A stretch of 42,877 bases of DNA from an uncultured Desulfovibrio sp. (GCA_944327295.1 CALVHF010000010.1:1-42877); one strand, 5' to 3'; counted from the stretch's first letter, positions 24,659 through 33,746 are shown. Numbers and translations: made by a program. Notes: generated by a model from the sequence alone, not told the origin.

Positions 24659-25816
24659 CTACTCCATGCCCAGCAGGCGCAGCAGGGCATGCGCTGTCCT
24701 GTGCGGATCGTGGGCGCAGCCGTGGGCTTCCACAATGTCGCAGTCCAGGAGTTCCACGCCCAGGTTTTCTGCCCACAGGCGCAGGGCAGGGAGATCGCCT
24801 GCATACTGTCCGTTTTTCGTATCAATGAGCACATGGCTCACAAGGTCCCGGGCCCGTGCTCCTGGGGCATCCTTCCGCAGGGTGTCAATGAGCATGCCGA
24901 GCTGATCGGTCAGACTCTGGCCGAGCAGTTCCCTGTCCGTGCCCGTGTTGGGAATGAAGACCTTGGGGCAGGACAGGTCGGCAATGATATGACCTGTGCC
25001 TTCGGCGAGCAGATTGGCAAGGACACTGGAGAAAAAGCTGCCCATGGGGTAGCAGACCAGTCCGGCCTCCCTGAGGCGTGCTAGGGCAGGAGTGGCGGCT
25101 CTGGGCCTGCAGGCCACGGGCGTGGCTGTACCCCGCTCTGCCCGGTCCGGTTCGCTTACAGTCAGGAAGAAGCGGACAATGGGGCTTGCCAGATCCTTGA
25201 AATGGTGCTGTCCCACAAGCAGGGTGCCGTCCCTGAGCCTGGCGGCCAGGTGCAGGCTTTCCTCGACTATGGGCAGCACTTCGCCGTGAATGTGCAGAAG
25301 GCGCGAGAAGAGCCCCATGACCGCACTTAAGGACCTGTGTTCCTGCAGATACTTGCCGGCCATGCAGATATTGCCGAGGCTGGCCTCGCGGGCATCAAAG
25401 TTCTCGGGCATGGCGCTCAGAAAGGTGGCCAGGCAGGACTGCAGGCATAGGGCCGTGGCACTGCCCATCCCCTGCCACACGGTATGATCGGTCCGGGCTA
25501 TGGCGCGCAGATCATTGCGCAGCACTTCCGGATCCCCGTCCTTCGGGAGTCGCGTTTCCAGGCAGCGCACCAGAGGCAGGCCGCAGGCCTTTGTATCTGC
25601 CAGGGCCACCAGTCTATTGCGCAGATCGCCCACGGCAGGCATGGCAAAGGCTGCCCGCAGGCGAGCCGTGGAGCCGCCTGAATCAAAGGTTGTGACCAGA
25701 TGGGTTGTGTGACAGCCGCGGGCGGCAAAGCATCGACTCAGTTCCCGCAGAGCTGTACCGCCCGTGAAGAAGATCAGGGGGTGTTCGCGCAGAAGGGCAA
25801 GGGCACTGCTGTTCAC
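24659..25816 (-). CDS. CofD/YvcK-like protein, close to the GAK-system CofD type
   Basis: The 385-residue product belongs to the CofD/YvcK family. It has a phosphate-binding loop FFTGGTALRELS near the start, TTFDSGGSTARLR, and MPAVGDLRNRLVALAD. YvcK members bind UDP-GlcNAc and influence cell-wall and carbon metabolism; true CofD makes coenzyme F420. The FDSGGS and GTALRELS variants recall the CofD-related protein of the so-called GAK system in Desulfovibrio, but the partner genes of that system are not in this window. The GTG start at 25816 overlaps the exonuclease stop (GTGA), showing translational coupling. Confidence 0.8.
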   Translation of the reverse strand: MNSSALALLREHPLIFFTGGTALRELSRCFAARGCHTTHLVTTFDSGGSTARLRAAFAMPAVGDLRNRLVALADTKACGLPLVRCLETRLPKDGDPEVLRNDLRAIARTDHTVWQGMGSATALCLQSCLATFLSAMPENFDAREASLGNICMAGKYLQEHRSLSAVMGLFSRLLHIHGEVLPIVEESLHLAARLRDGTLLVGQHHFKDLASPIVRFFLTVSEPDRAERGTATPVACRPRAATPALARLREAGLVCYPMGSFFSSVLANLLAEGTGHIIADLSCPKVFIPNTGTDRELLGQSLTDQLGMLIDTLRKDAPGARARDLVSHVLIDTKNGQYAGDLPALRLWAENLGVELLDCDIVEAHGCAHDPHRTAHALLRLLGME

Positions 25817-26415
25817 AGGGCCTCCGCAAGACCGAGTTCGCACATGCGCATGAAGATTCTGCGGCCCATCCAGGCGTCCGTGGCCGCATAGGTAATCTGA
25901 CGCTGGCTCAGATTGGGCAGGCTCCAGTTGGAGCACTGTGGCCCCTTGGAAATGCGCTCGCCAAAGAAGCAGGCGACCAAGGAACGCAGGCCCTTGTTGC
26001 AGATGTGATGCCTTTCGGCAATGAGGGCCAGATCCTGGAGTCCTGCTGCCGAGAAGGGCAGAAGGCAGCCGAGTTCGCGCATGTCTTCGGCAATGCCCAC
26101 ACCGGCCTTGATCTGTTTCGGGTCGGCCAGGATGGAGGTCAGCTCCTCGGTCAGAGGAATGTGCGTCAGCTGTACGAGAAAGACGCGGTCTGTGGTGGCA
26201 AGCTGGATAAGGGAGGGATGGTGCACGACCCCCTTGCGGAAGGTGGGCTGTGTTTCGGTGTCAAAGCCGAGTACGGGCTCCTCGCGCAGGGCCGGCAGGA
26301 TGGCCGCAAGCTGCCGTTCGTTGCGGACCAGGGTGACGGATCCCTCGTAGTGAACCAGGGGCAGCTCGTTGATTTCCTCGCTTGTCAGGCGTCTGCATAT
26401 GTAGTTGGGTTCCAT
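25813..26415 (-). CDS. 3'-5' exonuclease, RNase D-like DEDDy domain
   Basis: The 200-residue product consists only of a DEDDy exonuclease domain: Asp52 and Glu54 in GFDTETQP, Asp111 in GIAEDMREL, and Tyr176 with Asp180 in YAATDAW. It lacks the HRDC domains of full RNase D, so it is the short stand-alone form. It would trim RNA or DNA 3' ends in the cytoplasm. The ATG follows GGAG by 7 bp. It lies 51 bp after mnmE and overlaps the CofD-like gene by 4 bases. Confidence 0.9.
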   Translation of the reverse strand: MEPNYICRRLTSEEINELPLVHYEGSVTLVRNERQLAAILPALREEPVLGFDTETQPTFRKGVVHHPSLIQLATTDRVFLVQLTHIPLTEELTSILADPKQIKAGVGIAEDMRELGCLLPFSAAGLQDLALIAERHHICNKGLRSLVACFFGERISKGPQCSNWSLPNLSQRQITYAATDAWMGRRIFMRMCELGLAEAL

Positions 26416-26466
26416 CAGGAGTCTCCAGAGCGTTTTGTGAACTGGACGGTGTTTTCCCGAGGTCAG

Positions 26467-27906
26467 CTACTTTCCTATGCAGAAGCTCTCGAACACTCGG
26501 TTGAGAACATCCTGGGCTGTGCCCACACCAATGACATCGTCAAGATGGCTGCAGCATGTGTCCAGATGCACCGATAGAAGATCATACAGCTGACCGGCCT
26601 CAATGTCACGAACAAGAGCGTCCAGGGCTCGGGACGCCTTGTCGAGGGCGTCTGCCTGGCGGTCGTTGGGGGCCACGTCCGCTTCCTGCTCGGGGAGCGG
26701 ATCCAGAATGGCCGAACGTATGCGGCTGCAGGCCAGATCCAGGTTTTCCCCTGTCTGGGCGCTCACGCACAGGCAGGGGACGGCACGTTCCTTGTGCGTG
26801 CACCATGAGGGCGCGGCACCAAGGGATGGAGCGGGCCTGAAGCGATCCACCTTGTTCCAGAGCACCACACAAGGGGTGTCCGTTTCTGTCTGCAGAAGCT
26901 CCCGGACCACAGGATCCGGGCAGAGGGGCGCTGTCCAGCCCTCTTCTCCCAGAGCTGCTCCATCCACCACCAGAATAAGGCACTGGGCCGCAGCTATCTG
27001 TTCCCTGCTGCGAGCAATGCCCTGTGCTTCCACAAGGTCCGTGCTCTCGCGCACGCCGGCTGTATCCACAAGGCGCACGGGAAGGTCCTCGAAAAGCACG
27101 CCTTCTTCCAGAAAATCCCTTGTTGTACCGGGCACGTCCGTGACCAGGGCCCTGTTTCTGCCAAGCAGGGCATTCATGAGGCTGGACTTGCCGGCATTGA
27201 CCGAGCCTGCCAGCACGACCCTGGCGCCATTCTGGAGGACACTGGCCCTGGCAAAGCCTGCCAGAAGCTCGTTCAGGGCCTTCCTGGCTGCCTGTACCCG
27301 TTCAAGGAAGTCTTTTCGGTCGAGAATTTCCACGTCGTCTTCAGGAAAATCCACGGCCAGGCTCATCTGGACGCGCACGTGCTCAAGGCTTGTGCGCACC
27401 TGTTCCACGCGCCTGGCAAGTTCGCCGTCCAGTCTGCGCAGGGATTGCTCAAGGGCCTGTCTGCCCGGAGCGGCAATCATTTCAGCAACGGCTTCGGCCT
27501 GGCTCAGGTCCATGCGGCCGTTGAGAAAGGCCCGGTAGGAAAATTCGCCCCGGCGGGCCGGCACGGCACCGGCAGCAAACAGGGCCTGCAGGATGGAGGA
27601 GACAATGAGCTGGCCTCCATGGCAGTGTATTTCCGCGCAGTCTTCGCCCGTGTAGGTCCTTGGGCTCGGCATGTAGACACAGAGCACCTCGTCAAGCCTG
27701 CGACCTGCGTCATCATGAAGGGTGCCGTGATAGAGTCTCCAGGGCACGAAATCCGTGAAATCCGCTCTGGATGGAGAAAAAAGCAGGCCCAAGAGCTGGT
27801 GAGCCATTGGGCCGGAAAGTCGGATGATGGCAATGGCCCCATTGCCCGCGGCCGTGGCCTGTGCGGCAATGGTGGTCTGCCCTGTGGAAAGATTGTGTGT
27901 TGTCAT
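26467..27906 (-). CDS. mnmE: tRNA modification GTPase MnmE
   Basis: MnmE with MnmG installs the cmnm5 group on the wobble uridine of several tRNAs. The 479-residue product has the N-terminal folate-binding domain (TIAAQATAAGNGAIAIIRLSG), a helical domain and an inserted G domain with P-loop GSVNAGKSS, DVPGTTRD (switch), DTAGVRE and WNKVD. The C-terminal CIGK carries the catalytic Cys. ATG at 27906 is the family start. It is downstream of jag, as in the classic rpmH-rnpA-yidD-yidC-jag-mnmE order. Confidence 0.97.
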   Translation of the reverse strand: MTTHNLSTGQTTIAAQATAAGNGAIAIIRLSGPMAHQLLGLLFSPSRADFTDFVPWRLYHGTLHDDAGRRLDEVLCVYMPSPRTYTGEDCAEIHCHGGQLIVSSILQALFAAGAVPARRGEFSYRAFLNGRMDLSQAEAVAEMIAAPGRQALEQSLRRLDGELARRVEQVRTSLEHVRVQMSLAVDFPEDDVEILDRKDFLERVQAARKALNELLAGFARASVLQNGARVVLAGSVNAGKSSLMNALLGRNRALVTDVPGTTRDFLEEGVLFEDLPVRLVDTAGVRESTDLVEAQGIARSREQIAAAQCLILVVDGAALGEEGWTAPLCPDPVVRELLQTETDTPCVVLWNKVDRFRPAPSLGAAPSWCTHKERAVPCLCVSAQTGENLDLACSRIRSAILDPLPEQEADVAPNDRQADALDKASRALDALVRDIEAGQLYDLLSVHLDTCCSHLDDVIGVGTAQDVLNRVFESFCIGK

Positions 27907-28029
27907 GACATGGTATCGCGCAGTTCCCTCAGGCGAGCAGGCAAAGGACTGGCGTCGTCTCCGTTCCATGGATGAAGCGTGTTGCGCCGAGGCCGGGTCG
28001 TGCGCCAGAGGACCCAGTCTTGCTGAGGC

Positions 28030-29196
28030 TCAGGCTTGCGGCGTCGACTGGGCCTGATCCTTCGGTCTTGCCAAAGTCTTCCTTGGGAAAATGAGGACGC
28101 GTTTCAGGTCGCCTGCGCCTGTGCTGCGCGTCTGTATGTCGTCCATTTCCCTGAGACAGAGGTGGACAATGCGACGCTGTGAGGATCGCAGGGGACGCGT
28201 GCTCTGCGACTTGCCCGTTTCGCGAACCCTGGCCGCAAGGCTTTTGGCCAGCTGCCTGAGTTCCTCTTCCTGCTGTTCGCGAAAGCTTTCCACTTCTAGC
28301 AGCACGTGGACACCCCGCTGCACGGCACGGGAAACAAGACGGCTGGCCAGATGCTGCAGGGCCATGAGCGTTGCTCCGTCCCTGCCAATAAGCAGAGAGG
28401 GATCGGACACGCCTTGGACACGCACAGAGAAGGCGCCGTTGACGATGTCGGGCATAAGCCTTGGTCGCTCCTCGGTCAGGGGCGCAAGCAGAACATGGAG
28501 GATCTGCAGGGCCGGTGCTTCGAGGAGGGGCAGATCCTGTCTGTCCAGGGGACGGTGGTTCAGTCCGTCCTCGCAGAGCGCATTCCCTGTCTCCACGGGC
28601 TGTGCGTCGGTCGGCCTGACAGAAGGCGATCGCTCCTGTCCGGGCACGAACCTCTGCTCCACTGGATGTTCGCTCTTGTTCACAACCTCGCTGGATACGG
28701 ACGCAGCTGATGCCGCAGAAGGGGCGTCTGCACAGGCGCGCCGTTCGGTCCTGTTTCGTGCTGTCTGCCCCTGCGGGCGCTGTATCCCGGTCTCCTGCCG
28801 GGAGCGTGCTGTCCTTGGGCTGGCGGAGTTGAGAGAGGAACCACGAGAGGAGCCCTGTTCAGAACCACGGGCAGCTTCCCTGTCTGGTTCCGCATCCTGT
28901 TGCAGAGCAGAGCGTCTAGCCGGATCGGGGGCCCTGTCCCGTCGTTCCTTGGCGCGGCCTGATGCTCGCGCCGTGTGCCCGGAGAGTTCTCCGAGCACAC
29001 TTTGCACAGTGTCACGCAGACTGGCACGCCGGGCACGGATTTTGGCCTTCCGTGCACCGACTATGCCAAAGATGCCACTCTTGGCGTCCTGGAGGAGTTC
29101 TATCTCCAGACGCTCGCGGCTTGCGTTAAAGTACAGACAGGCGTCCTGTATGGCGGCATCAAGATCCTTACCCTGGAACTCTTTGAAACCATCCAT
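28030..29196 (-). CDS. jag: Jag/KhpB-type RNA-binding protein with long linker
   Basis: Jag (KhpB/EloR) is an RNA-binding protein tied to cell elongation and found next to yidC. The 388-residue product has an N-terminal Jag domain (residues 1-50; KEFQGKDLDAAI, GIFGIVGARKAKI), a low-complexity linker of roughly 150 residues rich in Arg, Ser, Ala and Gln, a KH domain around LLIGRDGATLMALQHL and a C-terminal R3H domain (ending VHLCLREMDDIQTRSTG). The linker is much longer than in typical Jag proteins of about 200 residues and is probably disordered. It starts 9 bp after yidC. Confidence 0.9.
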   Translation of the reverse strand: MDGFKEFQGKDLDAAIQDACLYFNASRERLEIELLQDAKSGIFGIVGARKAKIRARRASLRDTVQSVLGELSGHTARASGRAKERRDRAPDPARRSALQQDAEPDREAARGSEQGSSRGSSLNSASPRTARSRQETGIQRPQGQTARNRTERRACADAPSAASAASVSSEVVNKSEHPVEQRFVPGQERSPSVRPTDAQPVETGNALCEDGLNHRPLDRQDLPLLEAPALQILHVLLAPLTEERPRLMPDIVNGAFSVRVQGVSDPSLLIGRDGATLMALQHLASRLVSRAVQRGVHVLLEVESFREQQEEELRQLAKSLAARVRETGKSQSTRPLRSSQRRIVHLCLREMDDIQTRSTGAGDLKRVLIFPRKTLARPKDQAQSTPQA

Positions 29197-29205
29197 GCCA
29201 GGATC

Positions 29206-30927
29206 CTAGGCAGAGGCTGCTTTCTTTTCGGCAGTGCTGCCCGCCTTGTTCTTCTGAGCGGTCCTGGACTGAGCCTTGGGCGGATTCTTGGAGTTCTTGT
29301 GCGGCCCCTTCATCTTGTGCATCATCCACCACTGCTGACCGATGGAAATGACGTTGTTGACAAGCCAGTAGACCACAAGACCGGAGGGGAAGGCCAGGAA
29401 GAGGAAGGTGAAAATCACGGGCAGCAGCATCATGATCTTCTGCTGGCGGGAATCCGTGGCCGGCGGAGACAGGCGCTGCTGGATGAACATGGTGACACCC
29501 ATGACAATGGGTGTGATGTAGAGCGGATCCTTGCTGGACAGGTCGGCAAGCCAGGTGATGTCCGTGAAAGGCAGTGTGGGCAGAAGCGGTGCGTGACGCA
29601 GTTCGATGGAGGTCAGCAGGGCCTGGTAGAGACCGAAGAACACGGGCATCTGGATGAGGATCGGAATGCAGCCGCTGGCAGGATTGACGCCATAGGTCTT
29701 GTACAGGGCCATGACTTCCTTGTTGGTTGCTTCCTTGTCCCCCTTATGCTTTTCGCGGATCTGCTGCATCATGGGAGCCAGACGCTTCATCTGCTCCATG
29801 GAGGAATAGCTTTTTGCGGTCAGGGGCCAGAAGATCACCTTGATGACAATGGTCAGCATGATGATGGCCACGCCCCAGTTGTGCACAAAGCCGTAGAAGA
29901 AATTGAGGATCCAGAGCAGGCCCTTGGCAATGAGGCTGAACATGCCAAGGTCCACGCTCTTGGCAAGTTCTTCGCTCACCTGGCCCATCATGGTGCGGTC
30001 CTTGGGACCGAGCCAGTAGGTGGTCCTGGCCGTGATCTCGCTGCCTGGAGCAATGGTCTGGGGCTGCAGTTCCATAGCTGCTCGGTAGACATTGTTCTGC
30101 AGGACGCCCTTGAAGGTCACGCCCTCGGGATTGCTGGGCAGCATGCCGTTCAGGAAGTAGGTGCTCATGGCACCGCCCCAGTAGATGGTTCCTGTGGCAA
30201 GCACGCCGGTGGCGAGCTTTTCGGCACTGCTTTCTTCCTGCAGGGAGCCGTTGTCATCCCAACCCACGCGCATGGCGTCGTACTGTCCGCCGTGGGCATT
30301 GCTTGCATCGGCGCCCACGGTATAGCCAAGGCGCACGGAGGCGGCACTGGTGCCGGTGGGCGTGACGGCAACCGTTTCGGTGATGGCGTAGGTGGAGGCA
30401 TCAAAGGTGATGTCGCGAACTACGCGCAGGTCGCCGACCATGCCGATGAGGCGCACGGTCCGCTTTTCACCGGCTGCCATGGTTATGTCGCCCTCTTCTG
30501 TGCAGGACCACAGACCCGTGCTCCAGGAAGGCTGGCCGTTGACCAGCAGTCCCAGGGGCGCCATGGCAGAGGTGGTGGCATTGATGAGATTCACCTTCGG
30601 AGAATTCTCGTCAACAGAGGTATGGAATTTGTTCAGCTCGAAGGAGCGGAGAATGCCGCCACCAGTGTATATCTTGGCAGTATACAGCGGAGTGCTCACA
30701 GTCATGTCCCGGCCGGCAGACTCCTTGAAGACCGGCAGGGGTTCGGCAAGCTTGCGCTGCTGTTCTGTCTGAGCGTCCGCCTGAGGGGCAGCCTGCTGCT
30801 GGGTCTGTTCCACGGGCGCGGGAGCCGGCTTGGGAGCCCAGCCCATTTTTTCGCCGAGATAGGACCAGCCCACGACAACGAGAAGGCAGAGAACAATGGC
30901 TAGGATGAGATTTTTACCGTCTTGCAT
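29206..30927 (-). CDS. yidC: Membrane protein insertase YidC
   Basis: YidC inserts proteins into the inner membrane, alone or with SecYEG. The 573-residue product has an N-terminal membrane anchor (residues about 7-24), a Gln/Pro/Ala-rich stretch and a periplasmic beta domain. The C-terminal conserved core follows (FFYGFVHNWGVAIIMLTIVIK, GCIPILIQMPVFFGLYQ), with five membrane segments in all and a basic Lys/Ala tail. This is the long proteobacterial form. It lies between yidD and jag. Confidence 0.97.
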   Translation of the reverse strand: MQDGKNLILAIVLCLLVVVGWSYLGEKMGWAPKPAPAPVEQTQQQAAPQADAQTEQQRKLAEPLPVFKESAGRDMTVSTPLYTAKIYTGGGILRSFELNKFHTSVDENSPKVNLINATTSAMAPLGLLVNGQPSWSTGLWSCTEEGDITMAAGEKRTVRLIGMVGDLRVVRDITFDASTYAITETVAVTPTGTSAASVRLGYTVGADASNAHGGQYDAMRVGWDDNGSLQEESSAEKLATGVLATGTIYWGGAMSTYFLNGMLPSNPEGVTFKGVLQNNVYRAAMELQPQTIAPGSEITARTTYWLGPKDRTMMGQVSEELAKSVDLGMFSLIAKGLLWILNFFYGFVHNWGVAIIMLTIVIKVIFWPLTAKSYSSMEQMKRLAPMMQQIREKHKGDKEATNKEVMALYKTYGVNPASGCIPILIQMPVFFGLYQALLTSIELRHAPLLPTLPFTDITWLADLSSKDPLYITPIVMGVTMFIQQRLSPPATDSRQQKIMMLLPVIFTFLFLAFPSGLVVYWLVNNVISIGQQWWMMHKMKGPHKNSKNPPKAQSRTAQKNKAGSTAEKKAASA

Positions 30928-30957
30928 GAAAAATACCTTAGTTGAACAGGTGACGCC

Positions 30958-31188
30958 TCAGCGGCGTGGCGGCGGAACGGGATCATAGCCAGAGCCACCC
31001 CATGGATGACAGCGGCACAATCTTCGCAAAGTAAGCCAGCTGCCGCGCAGAACGCCGTGAGTCATGATGGCTTCCACTGCATAGGCGGAACATGTGGGGA
31101 TAAAGCGGCAGCTGTGAGGCAAAACAGGGGAGAGAAGGATTTGATAGAGGCGGATGGGAAGGATGAAGAGTCTGCGCAGAAAGGTCAT
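30958..31188 (-). CDS. yidD: Membrane protein insertion efficiency factor YidD
   Basis: YidD is a small membrane-associated protein that aids YidC insertion. The 76-residue product shows the family signature [14 protein letters not shown] followed by a G-x-L-R stretch and C-terminal [12 protein letters not shown] at 31188 is preferred to a TTG two codons upstream. It begins 12 bp after rnpA. Confidence 0.95.
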   Translation of the reverse strand: MTFLRRLFILPIRLYQILLSPVLPHSCRFIPTCSAYAVEAIMTHGVLRGSWLTLRRLCRCHPWGGSGYDPVPPPRR

Positions 31189-31200
31189 GTACAAACCTCG

Positions 31201-31572
31201 TCAGGAGAGGTGAAAGTACCTGTTGAGCGCATCGGTCAGCTCGTGAGTGACATCGTCGAGCCGGAGGGCAGCGCTGCCTGCCTGGCGCTTGGCGACCACC
31301 ACTATGCGGGCGGACACAGGCAGGCGGCGCAGATGAAGACGAAAGCACTCCCGCAGGACTCTCTTAATACGATTGCGGACCACCGCATGCCCTGTTTTAC
31401 GGGATACGGCAGTCCCCAAACGGACACCCTCATCGCCTTCGGCTGGAGGTGCAACAAAAAGAAGGAAATGCCTGGTATGCATCCGCCGTCCCTGCGCATA
31501 GCACAGCGCGTATTCGGCAGAGGTACGTATCAGACTTTCCTTCGGCAGTGAGAGGCCGAATGTTCCCTGCAT
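31201..31572 (-). CDS. rnpA: Ribonuclease P protein component
   Basis: RnpA assists the RNase P RNA in removing tRNA 5' leaders. The 123-residue product contains the RNR signature (VVRNRIKRVLRECFR), the N-terminal RTSAEYALCYAQGRR and the central RLGTAVSRKTGHA. It follows rpmH by 34 bp, as in nearly all bacteria. Confidence 0.96.
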   Translation of the reverse strand: MQGTFGLSLPKESLIRTSAEYALCYAQGRRMHTRHFLLFVAPPAEGDEGVRLGTAVSRKTGHAVVRNRIKRVLRECFRLHLRRLPVSARIVVVAKRQAGSAALRLDDVTHELTDALNRYFHLS

Positions 31573-31606
31573 GGGGGCAACACTCTCGGGACAAAAGTCT
31601 CCAAGC

Positions 31607-31741
31607 CTAGGCGCTCAGGGTCTTGCGACCTTTGGCGCGACGGCGGCTCAGAACGGCACGACCATTCTTGGTGGCCATGCGGGCGCGGAAACCATGGGTA
31701 TGGGCGCGGCGCACCTTGCTGGGCTGGTATGTTCTTTTCAT
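31607..31741 (-). CDS. rpmH: 50S ribosomal protein L34
   Basis: Translation of 31741-31607 gives a 44-residue, very basic protein that starts [18 protein letters not shown] and ends [12 protein letters not shown], which is diagnostic for L34. AGGAG lies 8 bp before the ATG. It is the first gene of the long minus-strand array; its leader carries a hairpin at about 31804-31823. Confidence 0.98.
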   Translation of the reverse strand: MKRTYQPSKVRRAHTHGFRARMATKNGRAVLSRRRAKGRKTLSA

Positions 31742-32301
31742 GGGTACACTCCTGTGACATGATCAGGGGCGCGCACGGATTCGTGCAGGCAAGCCCCGGT
31801 TTCTTCCCCTGCTTGCAGGGGGAAGCAAGCCCCGTGTGTCTCACGGTTGTCTGGATAAGGGTTACGGTATGTATCTGCCAGGCCTGAAAGGCTCCCTGTG
31901 CTTCCCTGCTGTTCCTGCCAGTGCAGGAAGGCCTTGAACAGGACAGGGCGCAAAAAAGCCCGACCAGATTGCCCGCCTGGGGCAACTTGGGCAAAGCGTG
32001 CTTGTCCTCGGCTTGGGAGATGGGCCTGAACAGGTCTCCAGTCCCTCTCGTGGAGCCAAAGAGAGTACATCCCCTTACACGTCAAGAGGCGCTTCGTCAA
32101 GAGTCCCACCAGCCTTCGTTTCTGCGCGCAGACGACGTCCCGTGCCGTCCGGTTCATGCATCAGCCGTATACCAATTCCGTGCATGCAGAGGGGAGAGGG
32201 CCTGGTGCGCAGGTGTGCCAAGGGCAGGCCGGACGTCCGGCTTCTTGACAAAGGGCAGCCTGGGCGGGCAGATAGCGTCAGAAAGTCTAGGAGGAAGTGG
32301 C
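31742..32301. other. Gene-free region between rpmH and the P-loop kinase gene
   Basis: This 560-bp divergent region has no gene that I can support. In the rpmH leader, a hairpin (about 31804-31823) is flanked by two direct copies of GCAAGCCCCG (31789-31798 and 31825-31834). One sequence at about 31850 is one mismatch from a DnaA box, but it is single and dnaA is absent, so no origin is claimed. Promoters for both flanking units are expected here, but none is clear. Confidence 0.5.
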
Positions 32302-32859
32302 ATGGCAGAAAAGACCTACCTCAAGCGCCCCGAGAAGCCGGAACCCTGCATCACGCTCATCGGCATGGCCGGATCCGGCAAGACCACCATAGGTACTGCC
32401 TTGGCTGGGCAGCTCAACTATGCCTTTCTGGATACAGATCATCTTATAGAGGCGGCCTACGGCGCCTGCCTGCAGGCTGTCACCGATGCCTTGAGCAGCG
32501 AGGACTTTCTGGACCTAGAGGCCCGATTTGTTTCCTCCCTGCGGGTAAGCCGCGCCGTGATCGCCACAGGCGGATCGGTCATCTACCGGGACAGCGCCAT
32601 GCAGCATCTGCGCAGCTTGGGGCCGGTTGTCTGCCTGGATGCGCCCCTAGAGGTCATACAGGCCCGCATTGCCAAGAATCCCAACAGGGGCCTTGTCATT
32701 GCCCAGGGACAGACCATTGCCGATCTCTATCGCGAGCGCTACGCCCTCTACAATCGCTACTCCGACATACACTGCGATACGCAGCAAAGCCCGGCCCTCT
32801 GCGCCCAGAGCATTATCAGCCAGCTGCCTGTGTCCATGCTGGAGCAGGCAGAGCGCTGA
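32302..32859 (+). CDS. Shikimate-kinase-like P-loop protein
   Basis: The 185-residue product has the shikimate kinase layout: Walker A GMAGSGKTT (residues 21-29), DTDHLIE with Asp46, ATGGS (normally GGG) at 89-92, a lid region around residues 125-130, and ERYALY with Arg146. The Arg of the usual FRxxE substrate motif is missing: the protein has FLDLE at residues 69-73, with Leu70 in its place. The lid RPLL motif is also changed (NRGLV). ATP binding looks intact, but phosphorylation of shikimate is doubtful. GGAGGAAG lies 5 bp upstream of the ATG. It appears to be a single-gene unit ended by the terminator at 32918-32953. Confidence 0.75.
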   Translation: MAEKTYLKRPEKPEPCITLIGMAGSGKTTIGTALAGQLNYAFLDTDHLIEAAYGACLQAVTDALSSEDFLDLEARFVSSLRVSRAVIATGGSVIYRDSAMQHLRSLGPVVCLDAPLEVIQARIAKNPNRGLVIAQGQTIADLYRERYALYNRYSDIHCDTQQSPALCAQSIISQLPVSMLEQAER

Positions 32860-32917
32860 ACGGATCAAAGGAAGACAAGGTACACAAATCAGGCCCGAAG
32901 AGGCCTGAGAGAACGTG

Positions 32918-32953
32918 AAGGCGGCAGCCCCGCAATCGGGGCTGCCGCCTTTG
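32918..32953 (+). terminator. Terminator after the shikimate-kinase-like gene
   Basis: GGCGGCAGCCCC (32920-32931) pairs perfectly with GGGGCTGCCGCC (32938-32949), flanked by AA and TTT. The stem is very GC-rich; the T run is short. Confidence 0.8.
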
Positions 32954-33102
32954 CAAATCTGGAGACCCGGGAGAACAGCGCTCTACTCGGGGGAAGCTTT
33001 CAGGGCTGCAGTTTTTCGGTCCCGAACTGGTCAGAGGCCTTGGCCGGCCCCTGTGCCCTGCCGGTTTCTCCCTTCGCTGTCTTATTCAGAAAGGCCGGCC
33101 TG

Positions 33103-33588
33103 CTAGAACTGCCACTTCCTGCCGTCGTAGCGGATCAGTTCCTTCATGTTGCGGGTCTTGACAGCCTGGCAGTCGGTGTAGGCCCTGGCCGCAGCGCTGG
33201 TGGCGCCCTTGCACTCGTAGGTATTTTCTATGTATTCGATGATGCCGATGTAGGGCGTGGTCTTGGTCTGCCCTGCACGCATGCCGGTATGGATGGAGTT
33301 CATGTCCACATCAACATAGGTGGCAACATACTGCTTGCCCTGCTTGCGGACCGTGGGCTTGGCCTTGTTGGGCACAACGGTACGGCTGGCACGGCTGACA
33401 AGATCCTGGGCTGTCTTGTCCAGGGCGGCCTTGACGGCAGAGCTTTGCTTGCCGCTGGCCTGGGGATTGGCAGAGGCCTCGGCCTTGACGGCAACACTCT
33501 TGTCGGCGCTGCCGGAGGAGGTAGCAGAGCAGCCGGCTGCGAGGAGGAGGCAGAAACAGAGAAGCGCGCATTTTCTGAGTGCGTTCAT
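33103..33588 (-). CDS. Predicted lipoprotein of unknown function
   Basis: The 161-residue product has a lipoprotein signal peptide with lipobox LAAGC (Cys20), an Ala/Ser/Lys-rich linker (residues 21-70) and a C-terminal domain of about 90 residues with conserved-looking aromatic strands (YVATYVDVDMNS, TTPYIGIIEYIENTYEC) and two Cys. I do not recognise the domain. ATG at 33588 gives the signal peptide; the frame upstream overlaps the neighbouring hairpin. It lies downstream of the VWA-OmpA gene on the same strand, separated by that hairpin. Confidence 0.75.
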   Translation of the reverse strand: MNALRKCALLCFCLLLAAGCSATSSGSADKSVAVKAEASANPQASGKQSSAVKAALDKTAQDLVSRASRTVVPNKAKPTVRKQGKQYVATYVDVDMNSIHTGMRAGQTKTTPYIGIIEYIENTYECKGATSAAARAYTDCQAVKTRNMKELIRYDGRKWQF

Positions 33589-33709
33589 GGTAAGGATACC
33601 TCGTGAACAAAAAATGGCTTTTGGGCAGCTGTCCTCTCTTCTGCTCGAACATCTGCAGGAAGGGACAGTTGCGGAAGAAGGCAGAGTCGGAAAAGGTCCA
33701 AGAGGAACA

Positions 33710-33746
33710 GACCCCGGCAGCCGAAGAAACTTCTGCTGTCGGGGTC
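33710..33746. terminator. Hairpin between the VWA-OmpA gene and the lipoprotein gene
   Basis: GACCCCG (33710-33716) pairs with CGGGGTC (33740-33746), with an inner stem CAGCCGAAG/CTTCTGCTG that has one mismatch. T runs are short on both strands, so it is a weak terminator or a processing hairpin. Confidence 0.5.

Noticed and set aside
31742..32301. Replication origin beside rpmH
   Set aside because: Only one imperfect DnaA box is present, there is no AT-rich unwinding region, and dnaA is not adjacent.
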